DNA of 64,000 bases, from contig NZ_MOBM01000039.1 in assembly GCF_003732275.1 (NCBI RefSeq), positions 613,013 to 677,012 on the forward strand. Direction: 5' to 3'. Each line of letters opens with the position of its first letter. Position 1 is the stretch's first letter. Positions 24,209 to 33,540 of this stretch are shown here, in pieces. The DNA comes from Pseudomonas frederiksbergensis. Lineage in GTDB: Bacteria; Pseudomonadota; Gammaproteobacteria; Pseudomonadales; Pseudomonadaceae. Below the pieces are notes generated by a model. That model ran no database searches. It saw only the letters and a list, made by a program, of their open reading frames with translations, and was not told where the DNA came from. The position numbers and the translations under genes are program-made.

Positions 24209-25179
24209 GGTTGATTTTCCTGTTCGGTAAACAGGTCACTAAACAGCATGCTCGACAGGTAGCGTTCGCCAGAGTCGGGCAGGATCACCACGATGGTCTT
24301 GCCCTGCATTTCCGGGGTTTCGGCCAGCCGTACAGCCACCGCCATGGCGGCGCCGCACGAGATACCGCTCAAAATCCCTTCTTCCTGCATCAAGCGCCGG
24401 GCCATCGCCTTGGATTCGTCGTCGCTGACCAGCTCGACCCGGTCAACCATCGACAAGTCCAGGTTCTTCGGCACAAAACCGGCGCCAATGCCCTGGATTT
24501 TGTGAGGGCTCGGTTTGATCTCTTCCCCGGCGATCGTCTGGGTGATCACTGGAGACACCAGCGGCTCCACCGCCACCGAGATTATCGGTTTGCCCTGGGT
24601 ATTCTTGATATACCGCGAAACCCCGGTAATGGTTCCACCTGTCCCGACACCCGCCACCAGAACGTCGACTGCGCCGTCGGTGTCGTTCCAGATTTCCGGG
24701 CCGGTGGTTTTTTCGTGGATGGCCGGGTTAGCCGGGTTTTCGAACTGCGCCGGCATGAAGTAGGTCGATGGATCACTGGCGAGGATTTCGGCGGCCTTCT
24801 CGATCGCGCCTTTCATGCCTTTGGCCGGCTCCGTCAACACCAGTTCGGCACCAAGGGCTTTAAGCACCTTGCGTCGTTCGATGCTCATGGACGCGGGCAT
24901 CGTCAACACCAGCCGGTAACCGCGGGCGGCGGCAACGAACGCCAGGCCAATGCCGGTATTGCCCGAAGTCGGTTCGATGATGGTCATGCCAGGCTTGAGT
25001 TTACCGCTGCTTTCAGCCTCCCAGATCATGTTCGCCCCGATCCGGCACTTGACCGAATAACCGGGGTTGCGCCCTTCGATCTTGGCCAGGATGGTGACAC
25101 CGCGCGGGGCGATACGGTTGATCTGCACCAGCGGCGTATTGCCAATGGAATGGGCGTTGTCAGCATAAATACGGCTCAT
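24205..25179 (-). CDS. cysK: Cysteine synthase A (O-acetylserine sulfhydrylase)
   Basis: PLP enzyme of 324 aa that makes cysteine from O-acetylserine and sulfide. The PLP lysine is Lys44 in SVKCR, the substrate loop TSGNTG is at residues 71-76, and the phosphate-binding GTGGTITG follows in the large domain. AAGGA seven bases before the ATG at 25179 supports the start. The C-terminus (QENQP) ends on a stop supplied by a REP unit. The name CysK rather than CysM rests on the overall sequence pattern and length. It is divergent from a DUF748 gene. Confidence 0.93.
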   Translation of the reverse strand: MSRIYADNAHSIGNTPLVQINRIAPRGVTILAKIEGRNPGYSVKCRIGANMIWEAESSGKLKPGMTIIEPTSGNTGIGLAFVAAARGYRLVLTMPASMSIERRKVLKALGAELVLTEPAKGMKGAIEKAAEILASDPSTYFMPAQFENPANPAIHEKTTGPEIWNDTDGAVDVLVAGVGTGGTITGVSRYIKNTQGKPIISVAVEPLVSPVITQTIAGEEIKPSPHKIQGIGAGFVPKNLDLSMVDRVELVSDDESKAMARRLMQEEGILSGISCGAAMAVAVRLAETPEMQGKTIVVILPDSGERYLSSMLFSDLFTEQENQP

Positions 25180-25305
25180 GGCTGGGTCCTTATACAGCGT
25201 TGAATTAGCTGTCCAAGGTATGCCTGTTACCCGTGGTCGTCCAGTCAGTCGAACGTCCGCTTACCCCAGCAGTCAATCGCTTTATACAGCCAGAGATTTG
25301 TCGTC

Positions 25306-26382
25306 ATGAAGCGTCGATACAGTTGGCCCCTGTGGACCCTCGCCGGCCTCGTTCTGCTGCTGGTTGCCCTGCACATTGCCCTGCCCTACATGGTGCGCGA
25401 TTACCTCAACGAGAGATTGGCGAACATGGGTGACTACCGCGGCCAGATTACCGACGTCGACCTGGCCCTGTGGCGCGGCGCCTACAAAATCAACGGCCTG
25501 AAAATCGTCAAGGTCAATGGCAAGGTCCCTGTGCCTTTCGTCAACGCGCCATTGATCGACCTGTCCGTCAGCTGGCACTCGCTCTGGTACGACCACGCCG
25601 TGGTGGCCGAGGCGCAGTTCGACAAACCCGAGGTGAACTTCGTCGACGGCGGTGCCAACAAGAAAAACTCCCAGACCGGTCAGGGCACCGACTGGCGGGC
25701 ACAATTGGAAAAATTGCTGCCAATAACCCTGAACGAAGTGCGGATCAACGATGGGCGGGTCACCTTTCGAAACTTCAATTCAAAACCACCCGTGAACATG
25801 AATGCCACTCAGGTGAATGCCAGCATTTACAACCTGACCAATGTGGTCGACACCAAAGGCAAACGCGACGCCCGTTTCGACGGCAAAGCTCTGTTGCTGG
25901 GACATGCACCGCTGGAAACAACGGCAACCTTCGATCCGCTGAGCGACTTCCAGAACTTCGAGTTCCGCCTGCGCGCCAGAAACCTTGAACTCAAACGAAT
26001 GAACGACTTCGCCTCGGCTTACGGCAAGTTCGACTTCAATGCCGGCCATGGTGACCTGGTGATCGAAGCCGAAGCCAACGAGGGCCAACTCACCGGCTAC
26101 ATCAAGCCGCTATTGCGGGACGTCGATGTGTTCAATTGGCAACAGGACGTGGAGAACAAAGACAAAGGGATTTTTCGCTCCATCTGGGAAGCACTCGTCG
26201 GAGGCACCGAGAATGTGTTGAAGAATCAGCCGAAAAACCAGTTCGCGACGCGCGTCCAGCTCAGAGGCAGCGTGCATCAGAAAGATATCAGCGCATTCGA
26301 GGCTTTTTTGCAGATTTTGCGTAATGGTTTCATCCAGGCGTTCAATGCCCAGTACGAACGACCCAAGCCGGATACGGACTGA
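25306..26382 (+). CDS. DUF748-family AsmA-like protein
   Basis: A 358-residue protein with one N-terminal membrane anchor (about residues 8-30) and a periplasmic beta-rich domain of the DUF748/AsmA-like type (LANMGDYRGQITDVDLALWRGAYKINGLKI). Larger AsmA-like relatives form lipid-transfer bridges between the inner and outer membranes; at this size a role in envelope homeostasis is plausible but untested. It is 142 bp upstream of the MoxR/VWA pair and on the same strand, with no evident terminator between. Confidence 0.85.
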   Translation: MKRRYSWPLWTLAGLVLLLVALHIALPYMVRDYLNERLANMGDYRGQITDVDLALWRGAYKINGLKIVKVNGKVPVPFVNAPLIDLSVSWHSLWYDHAVVAEAQFDKPEVNFVDGGANKKNSQTGQGTDWRAQLEKLLPITLNEVRINDGRVTFRNFNSKPPVNMNATQVNASIYNLTNVVDTKGKRDARFDGKALLLGHAPLETTATFDPLSDFQNFEFRLRARNLELKRMNDFASAYGKFDFNAGHGDLVIEAEANEGQLTGYIKPLLRDVDVFNWQQDVENKDKGIFRSIWEALVGGTENVLKNQPKNQFATRVQLRGSVHQKDISAFEAFLQILRNGFIQAFNAQYERPKPDTD

Positions 26383-26524
26383 GTCAAGATGTGACGCCCC
26401 ATTCAGAGACTGAATAAGCCGTCTGCGTTCACAGTCGACCGGGCAGCGCGTTATAGTCGAGCCTGACATTTATTGCGCCCCGCCCTGCCTCGTTCAGGTC
26501 GGCGTACCGTTCGAGGATTAGCAG

Positions 26525-27370
26525 ATGAAGTTCGAAGGCACCCAGGCCTACGTCGCCACCGATGACCTGAAGCTGGCGGTCAACGCCGCCATCACCCTGG
26601 AGCGGCCACTGCTGGTCAAGGGCGAGCCAGGCACCGGCAAAACCATGCTCGCCGAGCAACTGGCCGAATCCTTCGGCGCCAAGTTGATTACCTGGCATAT
26701 CAAGTCCACCACCAAGGCGCATCAAGGCCTGTACGAGTACGACGCGGTCAGTCGCCTGCGGGACTCGCAGCTGGGAACGGAGAAGGTCCACGACGTTCGC
26801 AACTACCTGAAAAAGGGCAAGCTCTGGGAAGCGTTCGAGTCCGAAGAGCGGGTGATTCTGCTGATCGACGAAATTGACAAGGCCGACATCGAGTTCCCCA
26901 ACGACTTGCTGCAAGAACTCGACAAGATGGAGTTCTACGTTTACGAGATCGACGAGACCATCAAGGCCAAAAAACGCCCGATCATCATCATTACCTCCAA
27001 CAACGAGAAAGAGCTGCCGGACGCCTTCCTGCGCCGCTGCTTCTTCCATTACATCGCTTTCCCGGATCGCGTCACGATGCAACGGATCGTCGACGTGCAT
27101 TATCCGAACATCAAGAAAGACCTGGTCAGCGAAGCGCTGGACGTGTTCTTCGACGTACGCAAGGTGCCGGGCCTGAAGAAGAAGCCATCGACTTCTGAAC
27201 TGGTGGACTGGCTGAAGCTGCTGATGGCCGACAACATCGGCGAAGCGGTGCTGCGCGAGCGCGATCCGACCAAGGCCATTCCGCCACTGGCAGGCGCCTT
27301 GGTGAAGAATGAACAAGACGTGCAATTGCTTGAGCGCCTGGCGTTCATGAGCCGTCGCGGCTCTCGCTAA
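26525..27370 (+). CDS. MoxR-family AAA+ ATPase
   Basis: AAA+ chaperone of 281 aa with Walker A GEPGTGKT at residues 33-40, Walker B LLIDEID at 112-118, sensor 1 in ITSNNEKELPDAFLRR and the arginine-finger-like RRC that follows. GAGGA is seven bases before the ATG. MoxR ATPases act with a VWA-domain partner to insert metal or mature a protein complex; that partner is encoded 25 bp downstream. The client is not apparent from neighbours. Confidence 0.92.
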   Translation: MKFEGTQAYVATDDLKLAVNAAITLERPLLVKGEPGTGKTMLAEQLAESFGAKLITWHIKSTTKAHQGLYEYDAVSRLRDSQLGTEKVHDVRNYLKKGKLWEAFESEERVILLIDEIDKADIEFPNDLLQELDKMEFYVYEIDETIKAKKRPIIIITSNNEKELPDAFLRRCFFHYIAFPDRVTMQRIVDVHYPNIKKDLVSEALDVFFDVRKVPGLKKKPSTSELVDWLKLLMADNIGEAVLRERDPTKAIPPLAGALVKNEQDVQLLERLAFMSRRGSR

Positions 27371-27395
27371 GTCCCGATAGAGAGAGACGATCGCC

Positions 27396-28574
27396 ATGCT
27401 GCTCAACCTGTTCAATGAAATGCGTGCAGCCAAGGTGCCGGTCTCGGTACGTGAGCTGCTGGACCTGATCAACGCGCTGAAACAGCGCGTGACCTTCGCC
27501 GACATGGACGAGTTCTATTACTTGTCGCGGGCGATTCTGGTGAAGGACGAAAAGCATTTCGACAAGTTCGACCGGGCGTTCGGTGCCTACTTCAACGGCC
27601 TGGAAAAGCTCGACGATCACCTCCAGGCGTTGATTCCGGAAGACTGGCTGCGCAAGGAATTCGAGCGCTCCCTGACCGATGAAGAGCGGGCCGCGATCCA
27701 GTCCCTGGGCGGCCTGGACAAGCTGATCGAAGAGTTCAAGAAGCGCCTGGAAGAACAGAAAGAACGCCATGCCGGCGGCAACAAGTGGATCGGCACCGGC
27801 GGCACCAGCCCGTTCGGCTCCGGTGGCTTCAACCCCGAAGGCATTCGGGTCGGCGATGCCGGCAAGCGTCAAGGCAAAGCGGTCAAGGTCTGGGATCAGC
27901 GCGAGTACAAGAACCTCGACGATTCGGTCGAACTGGGCACGCGCAACATCAAGGTCGCCCTGCGGCGCCTGCGTAAATTCGCCCGTCAGGGTGCGGCTGA
28001 AGAACTCGACATCGACGGCACCATCGACCACACCGCTCGCGATGCCGGCTTACTGAACATCCAGATGCGTCCGGAGCGGCGCAACACCGTCAAGTTGTTG
28101 CTGTTGTTCGACATCGGCGGCTCGATGGACGCCCATGTGAAGATCTGCGAAGAGCTGTTCTCGGCCTGCAAGACCGAGTTCAAGCATCTGGAGTACTTCT
28201 ACTTCCACAACTTCATTTATGAATCGGTGTGGAAGAACAACATGCGCCGGAGTTCCGAACGCACCGCCACCCAGGACCTGTTGCACAAGTACGGCGCCGA
28301 TTACAAAGTGATCTTCATCGGCGACGCCGCCATGGCGCCCTATGAAATCACCCAGGCCGGCGGCAGCGTCGAGCACTGGAACGAAGAAGCAGGTTACGTG
28401 TGGATGCAGCGCTTCAAGGAAAAATACAAGAAGCTCATCTGGATCAACCCGTACCCGAAAGACACCTGGGGCTACACCTCGTCGACCAATATCGTGCGGG
28501 ATTTGATCGATGACCAGATGTATCCGCTGACGTTGCGGGGGTTGGAGGAAGGGATGCGGTTTTTGTCCAAATAA
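27396..28574 (+). CDS. VWA-domain partner of the MoxR ATPase (CoxE-like)
   Basis: A 392-residue protein with an N-terminal helical region (about 1-125), a glycine-rich linker (residues 127-155) and a C-terminal von Willebrand A-like domain starting near residue 230. Its MIDAS motif reads D239-I-G-G-S243, so the first Ser of the usual DxSxS is replaced by Gly. It forms a two-gene unit with the MoxR ATPase, the standard pairing in metal-cofactor or complex maturation. A REP pair follows 22 bp after the stop. Confidence 0.9.
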   Translation: MLLNLFNEMRAAKVPVSVRELLDLINALKQRVTFADMDEFYYLSRAILVKDEKHFDKFDRAFGAYFNGLEKLDDHLQALIPEDWLRKEFERSLTDEERAAIQSLGGLDKLIEEFKKRLEEQKERHAGGNKWIGTGGTSPFGSGGFNPEGIRVGDAGKRQGKAVKVWDQREYKNLDDSVELGTRNIKVALRRLRKFARQGAAEELDIDGTIDHTARDAGLLNIQMRPERRNTVKLLLLFDIGGSMDAHVKICEELFSACKTEFKHLEYFYFHNFIYESVWKNNMRRSSERTATQDLLHKYGADYKVIFIGDAAMAPYEITQAGGSVEHWNEEAGYVWMQRFKEKYKKLIWINPYPKDTWGYTSSTNIVRDLIDDQMYPLTLRGLEEGMRFLSK

Positions 28575-28596
28575 TCTTCGTCGTCTGTTCGGCCGC

Positions 28597-28691
28597 CATC
28601 GCGAGCAGGCTCGCTCCCACAGTTGATCTCCAGCGAACACACTATTTGTGTACGACTAAAATCCAATGTGGGAGCGAGCCTGCTCGCGATG
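28597..28691. repeat. REP doublet, GTGGGAGCGAGCCTGCTCGCGA family
   Basis: Near-perfect arms 28597-28621 and 28667-28691. It lies between the convergent VWA and pxpC genes, ending 3 bp before the pxpC stop. Confidence 0.9.
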
Positions 28692-28694
28692 CTT

Positions 28695-29621
28695 TTAGCG
28701 GCGCAAAAACCGGCGCAAATACTCGACCTGCTCCCGGTGCGCAACGTCCTGCACCACCGGTTTCAACCGCACCTTCGCCCCTGGCAAACACTGCGCCAGC
28801 CGCGCCAATGCCAACAGCGTCAACGCCCCCAACCGCGGGTAACCACCAATGGTCTGCCGATCATTGAGCAGCACAATCGGCTGTCCGTCCGGTGGCACCT
28901 GGACCGCGCCCAGCGGGATGCCTTCGGAAATCATCGGTTTGCCCTGATACTGCAACGCCGTTCCCAACAGACGAATGCCCATGCGGTCGGCGCGGCTGTC
29001 GAGGGTCCAGACGCTGTTGAACGCATCGAACAAACTCTGTCCACTGAACTCGCCGATCTGGGCACCGAGCACCAGGTCCAGCGGCGCATTGAGTTTGAAG
29101 TCCGGCACTTGTTCGGGCGCCAACGCCCGCAGCAGTAACAGCGAGCTCCCCGAGTAGCTCAACTGCGCATCTTTGGCCAACGCCCGCCCCCTGCCATCCA
29201 GCCCACCGAGCTCCTCACGGACCACCGTTGCGCTACTGCCCAACACCTTTGGCGCATCAAATCCGCCCGGGGCCGCCAAATAAGCCCGAGCGCCAAGCCG
29301 CGGCTGAGTGAATTGCAATTGCTGACCTTTGTGCAGCCTGAAACTGCGCCACGGTGCCAATGCTTCGCCATCCACCTGCGCCCCCAGATCCGCCCCGGCC
29401 AACGCCAGCACGCAATCTTCCTGGGCAACGACCGTAAACCCGCCGAGGGTAATTTCGATCACCGATGCATCCAGCCCATTGCCCAGCAGCCAGTTGGCCC
29501 ACGACATCGATCGCCAATCCGCCGCCCCGCCCTGGGTCACGCCCAGATGCCGCACGCCAAACCGCCCGGCGTCCTGCAACAGGCACAGCGGTGTACTTGC
29601 TTCAATCGTCAGTCGGCTCAT
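28695..29621 (-). CDS. pxpC: 5-oxoprolinase subunit PxpC (biotin-dependent carboxylase-like)
   Basis: A 308-residue protein of the KipA/AHS2 family (TIEASTPLCLLQDAGRFGVRHLGVTQGGAAD opening). With PxpA and PxpB it forms the prokaryotic ATP-dependent 5-oxoprolinase, which opens 5-oxoproline (a by-product of glutamine and glutamate decay) to glutamate. Its ATG overlaps the pxpB stop by four bases (ATGA), showing tight coupling. It is last in the operon. Confidence 0.92.
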   Translation of the reverse strand: MSRLTIEASTPLCLLQDAGRFGVRHLGVTQGGAADWRSMSWANWLLGNGLDASVIEITLGGFTVVAQEDCVLALAGADLGAQVDGEALAPWRSFRLHKGQQLQFTQPRLGARAYLAAPGGFDAPKVLGSSATVVREELGGLDGRGRALAKDAQLSYSGSSLLLLRALAPEQVPDFKLNAPLDLVLGAQIGEFSGQSLFDAFNSVWTLDSRADRMGIRLLGTALQYQGKPMISEGIPLGAVQVPPDGQPIVLLNDRQTIGGYPRLGALTLLALARLAQCLPGAKVRLKPVVQDVAHREQVEYLRRFLRR

Positions 29622-30322
29622 GCCAGGGCCTCCAACGGCGTGTCATCACCGCCCAGATTGATGAACTCTGCGTGGCTGACCGCTTCGAAACGCACGGTGT
29701 CGCCCGGTTGCATCAAGCTGTAGCCGTCGCGCTCGCGGTCGAACAATTTGGCCGGGGTGCGGCCGATCAGGTTCCAGCCGCCGGGGGATACCACCGGATA
29801 AGCCGCCGTCTGGCGTTCGGCGATACCAACACTGCCGGCAGCCACTTTTTTGCGCGGAGTATTCATACGCGGTGCAGCCAATACTTCCTCCACCAATCCC
29901 ATGAAGGCGAACCCCGGCGCGAAGCCCAACGCGAACACCTGATACTCGTGTTCGCTGTGGCGACGGATCACCTCTTCCACCGTTAATCCACTGCGCTGAG
30001 ACAGCAACGTCAGTTCCGGGCCGACACTCAGGTCATACCAGACCGGCAACACATGGCATTTACCGCTAGTGCGAGCGTTGGGGGACAGATCGATCAAGGC
30101 TTCAGCAATCAATTCCCGCGCCTGGGCCGGATTCAGCGCCATCAAATCGTAATGCACCATCAACGTCGTGTAGGACGGCACCAGATCGATCAAATGGCTG
30201 GCGAACGCTTCTCGCAGACGCTTGCTGGCCGCAAGCATCCACGGCATGTTGGCCTCGCTGATTTCATCGAACAGACGCACCATCAGGCAATCCAGCGCCA
30301 CCACTTCCACCCGTGGTTTCAT
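29618..30322 (-). CDS. pxpB: 5-oxoprolinase subunit PxpB (AHS1/KipI family)
   Basis: A 234-residue AHS1-domain protein; the characteristic stretch is FALGFAPGFAFMGLV near residue 135, followed by RMNTPRKKVAAGSVGIAE and PGGWNLIGRTP. It overlaps pxpA upstream and pxpC downstream by four bases each, so the three subunits are made in step. The Bacillus homologue KipI is a kinase inhibitor, but within a complete pxpABC set the metabolic role is the right reading. Confidence 0.92.
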   Translation of the reverse strand: MKPRVEVVALDCLMVRLFDEISEANMPWMLAASKRLREAFASHLIDLVPSYTTLMVHYDLMALNPAQARELIAEALIDLSPNARTSGKCHVLPVWYDLSVGPELTLLSQRSGLTVEEVIRRHSEHEYQVFALGFAPGFAFMGLVEEVLAAPRMNTPRKKVAAGSVGIAERQTAAYPVVSPGGWNLIGRTPAKLFDRERDGYSLMQPGDTVRFEAVSHAEFINLGGDDTPLEALA

Positions 30323-31071
30323 GATGCACTCTGCTGATTCAAGGCTTCGCGAATGCGCTGCACGGCGGCCACCGAACCGGCGTTATCGCCGTGTACGCAC
30401 AAGGTGTTGGCCTGCAGGTGCAAGGCGCTGCCATCGCTGGCCGTAAGATTGTCACCGCGAGCAATGATCAACGCCTGTTCGATGATTTTCTCGGGATCGT
30501 GATGCACGGCTCCCGGCAGTTGCCGCGAAACCAGCCTGCCTGCGCTGTCGTAAGCGCGATCGGCGAAGGCTTCAAACCACAATGTCACGCCATATTCATC
30601 GCCAAGTTGCTGCGCGGCACTGTTGTCGCGGGTGGCCATCAGCATCAATGGCAGCGTCCGGTCGTAGGCCGCCACGGCCTGAATCACCGCGCGCAGTTGC
30701 GCCGGGTTGGCCATCATGTCGTTGTACATCGCGCCGTGGGGTTTGACGTAACTCACCCGCCCGCCCTGAGCCCGGCAAATGCCGTCGAGGGCGCCGATCT
30801 GGTAATGCAACAGGTCCTGCAGTTCCTGGGCGGTGTAAGCCATGGATCTGCGACCGAACCCCACCAGATCCTGATAGGCCGGATGAGCACCAATCTGCAC
30901 GCCGTGGCTCAGGGCCAGGCTGACGGTCTTGCGCATGATGCTCGGGTCGCCGGCGTGGAAGCCGCAGGCAATGTTGGCGCAATCAATGAAAGGCATGACC
31001 TCGGCATCCAGACCCATGGTCCAGTTACCGAAACTCTCGCCGATGTCGCAGTTCAATAGCAGGCGGTTCAC
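30319..31071 (-). CDS. pxpA: 5-oxoprolinase subunit PxpA (LamB/YcsF family)
   Basis: A 250-residue LamB/YcsF protein, identified by LLLNCDIGESFGNWTMG at the N-terminus, NIACGFHAGDP and YVKPHGAMYNDM. It is the hydrolytic subunit of 5-oxoprolinase. A GTG at 31071 is preferred: AGGAG lies eight bases upstream, while the earlier in-frame GTG (31080) overlaps that site. It follows the MFS gene by 78 bp without an evident terminator, so transporter and enzyme are probably co-transcribed. Confidence 0.92.
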   Translation of the reverse strand: MNRLLLNCDIGESFGNWTMGLDAEVMPFIDCANIACGFHAGDPSIMRKTVSLALSHGVQIGAHPAYQDLVGFGRRSMAYTAQELQDLLHYQIGALDGICRAQGGRVSYVKPHGAMYNDMMANPAQLRAVIQAVAAYDRTLPLMLMATRDNSAAQQLGDEYGVTLWFEAFADRAYDSAGRLVSRQLPGAVHHDPEKIIEQALIIARGDNLTASDGSALHLQANTLCVHGDNAGSVAAVQRIREALNQQSAS

Positions 31072-31149
31072 GGTGAACACTCCTGTAGGCTTTTATCTTC
31101 TTAGCTGAAGGACATATGCCCCTCAGATTATCAGTTACCGGATATTCGG

Positions 31150-32433
31150 TTATTGAGCGTCGAGTTGCTTGCCACGGGTTTCCGGCAGGCTCAGGGCCGC
31201 CAGGATCACTACCCCGTAAGACACCGCCGCGAAAGCCCCGATTCCCACACTCAGTGGCACCTTCTGGCTAAGCAAGCCGATCAACAGCGGGAACAATGCC
31301 GCCAGCGCCCGACCGATGTTGTAGCAAAAACCCTGGCCCGAGCCGCGAATCCGCGTCGGAAACAGCTCAGTCAAAAACGCACCCATGCCGCTGAAGATCC
31401 CCGAAGCGAAGAAGCCCAGGGGGAAACCCAGCCAGAGCATCACGCCGTTGCTGACCGGCAATTGGGTGTACAGCAGAACAATGGTGAACGAGCCGACCGC
31501 GAATAGAATGAAGTTCTTTTTACGACCCAGGATGTCAGTCAAATACGCGCTGATCACGTACCCGACGTAGGACCCGACGATCACCATGGCCAGATAGCCA
31601 CCGGTGCCGAGTACGCTCAAGCCCCGTTCGTTTTTCAGAAAGGTCGGCAGCCAGGAGGTGATCGCGTAGTAACCGCCGAGCGCGCCGGTGGTCAGGATCG
31701 AAGCGCGGATCGTGGTGAAAAGGATGCCGGGGGCGAAAATCTCGTAGAACTTGGCCGGGTTGCTTGGTTCTTGCTTGGCCTTGGCTTCGCGGTAGATCTC
31801 CGGGTCCTTGACCAGGCGACGGACGAAGATCACGAAAATCGCCGGCACGATGCCAAGGATGAACAATGCCCGCCAGGCGTCTTCCGGCGGTAATACGGAA
31901 AATAGCAGCGCGTACAGAATCGCTGTCAGCCCCCAACCCAATGCCCATCCCGATTGCACCATGCCGACGGCTTTGCCACGGTCCTTGGCGCGAATCACTT
32001 CGCCCATCAGCACCGCGCCGGCGGTCCATTCACCGCCGAAACCGAAGCCCATCAACGTGCGGCTGATCAACAGTTGTTCGTAGTTCTGGGCGAAGCCGCA
32101 GAGGAAGGTGAAGAAGGCAAACCACAGAACGGTCAGTTGCAGGGTGCGCACCCGGCCGATGCGGTCAGAGAGAATCCCTGCCACCCAGCCACCGATGGCC
32201 GAGGCGATCAAGGTGCTGGTGTGAATCAGCCCGGCTTCGCCAGTGGTAATGCCCCACATGGCAATCAGGGTCGGCACCACGAAGCTGAGCATCTGGGTGT
32301 CCATGCCGTCCAGGCCATAGCCGATCTTGCAGCTCCAGAACGTACGACGTTCCTGCTTATTGATGTTGTGGTACCAATCGAAGGGTCCCGGGCGAGCCGT
32401 GGCTTTGGGAATGAGGGTGTCGGGCGCACTCAT
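31150..32433 (-). CDS. MFS transporter (aromatic-acid/metabolite:H+ symporter type) upstream of pxpABC
   Basis: Twelve-helix MFS protein of 427 aa. Loop 2-3 carries the MFS signature GILSDRIGRVRTLQL, and the family-specific segments GFGFGGEWTAGAVLMGEVI and LFPTRIRGSGQGFCYNIGR place it with the metabolite:H+ symporters (sialic, aromatic or dicarboxylic acid type). Its place at the head of the pxpABC unit suggests uptake of 5-oxoproline or a precursor, but that is inference. GGAG precedes the ATG at 32433. A dyad at 32513-32539 in the divergent promoter region is a likely operator. Confidence 0.88.
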   Translation of the reverse strand: MSAPDTLIPKATARPGPFDWYHNINKQERRTFWSCKIGYGLDGMDTQMLSFVVPTLIAMWGITTGEAGLIHTSTLIASAIGGWVAGILSDRIGRVRTLQLTVLWFAFFTFLCGFAQNYEQLLISRTLMGFGFGGEWTAGAVLMGEVIRAKDRGKAVGMVQSGWALGWGLTAILYALLFSVLPPEDAWRALFILGIVPAIFVIFVRRLVKDPEIYREAKAKQEPSNPAKFYEIFAPGILFTTIRASILTTGALGGYYAITSWLPTFLKNERGLSVLGTGGYLAMVIVGSYVGYVISAYLTDILGRKKNFILFAVGSFTIVLLYTQLPVSNGVMLWLGFPLGFFASGIFSGMGAFLTELFPTRIRGSGQGFCYNIGRALAALFPLLIGLLSQKVPLSVGIGAFAAVSYGVVILAALSLPETRGKQLDAQ

Positions 32434-32512
32434 GGCAAGTCTCCGTGCAAATTTTATTGGTATTGTTCTGAGCCCCGACGACGCCTATCGTGGGAACCGG
32501 ATGCGTCGATTT

Positions 32513-32539
32513 TTGGACGCTTGGCCCTGCTGCGTCCAA
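32513..32539. promoter_or_regulatory. Dyad operator candidate between the MFS-pxp operon and lysR
   Basis: Perfect inverted repeat TTGGACGC-N11-GCGTCCAA centred in the 147-bp divergent intergenic region. The spacing suits a dimeric LysR-type regulator. Confidence 0.55.
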
Positions 32540-32580
32540 CTAATAAAAACCCGGCCAAGGCATAAGAAAAAGTTGATGCC

Positions 32581-33510
32581 ATGAACCTGAAGTTTCTCGA
32601 GACCTTTGTCTGGGTCGCCCGACTCAAGAGTTTTCGCCTGACGGCAGACAAGCTCTTCACCACCCAGGCGTCGATTTCCAGCCGTATCGCCGTACTCGAA
32701 GGCGAGCTCGGGGTGAAGCTGTTCCTGCGCGATTCTCGCGGCGTGAGCCTGACGCCTGAAGGCTTGAAAGTGCTCGAATACGCCGAGCAGATGATGGACA
32801 CGATGCAGGCGCTCAAGCAGTCGATCGAGACGCGTTCGAGTAAGGTCGGGCGGGTCCGGATCGGCGTCATGGACACCGTCATCCACACCTGGCTCAGCCC
32901 GTTGGTGGCGCAGATGATGGATCATTACCCGCTGGTGGAAATCGAGCTGGTGGCCGATACCGCGCTCAACCTCTGCGATCAGCTGCAAAAAGGCTTTCTC
33001 GATCTGATCTTGCAAACCGACTTGTTGCGTCAGGAAAGCGTGCGCAGCCTGGAGCTGGCCAGTCATCCGATGGGCTGGATCGTGGCCAGCAATTCCATCT
33101 ACAACCGCGAGTATTCAGGTGTCGCCGATCTGGCGCGGGAGCGGATCATCACCTATTCGAAAAACTCCCATCCTCATCAGGACATCTTGAGCCTGATGCA
33201 GGCCAATGGGGTCATGGCGCCACGGCTGAACTGTGTGAATTCAGTGTCGGCGATTACCCGATTGTTACGGGACGGATTTGGCATTGGCGCGCTACCGCCG
33301 GTATTGGTAGCCGAGGAATTGGCGCGTGGGGAATTGACCTTGCTGGCCATCGATCAGCGACCGCCGAATTTGCAGGTGGTGGTGTCGTGGCGGGTTGGCG
33401 TGGAATGGGTCGAAGAAATCGTGGCGTTGTGTCAGCAAGTCGTGGAGCGCTATTCGCAGAAAGTGGGCGAGCACTACATCGTCTTGAGCAAACCACAGGT
33501 CAGCATCTGA
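32581..33510 (+). CDS. LysR-family regulator, probably of the MFS-pxpABC operon
   Basis: LysR-type regulator of 309 aa: HTH at about residues 15-60 (KSFRLTADKLFTTQASISSRIAVLEGELG), then a two-lobed effector domain. It is divergently transcribed from the MFS-pxpABC operon, the usual position for the operon's own regulator, with a dyad at 32513-32539 between them. The ligand would then be 5-oxoproline or the transported compound. The ribosome site is weak. An alternative target is the siderophore locus downstream, but that has its own Fur-like site. Confidence 0.85.
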   Translation: MNLKFLETFVWVARLKSFRLTADKLFTTQASISSRIAVLEGELGVKLFLRDSRGVSLTPEGLKVLEYAEQMMDTMQALKQSIETRSSKVGRVRIGVMDTVIHTWLSPLVAQMMDHYPLVEIELVADTALNLCDQLQKGFLDLILQTDLLRQESVRSLELASHPMGWIVASNSIYNREYSGVADLARERIITYSKNSHPHQDILSLMQANGVMAPRLNCVNSVSAITRLLRDGFGIGALPPVLVAEELARGELTLLAIDQRPPNLQVVVSWRVGVEWVEEIVALCQQVVERYSQKVGEHYIVLSKPQVSI

Positions 33511-33540
33511 AGGATATTTCTCAAACTCTAAATCCGAACC

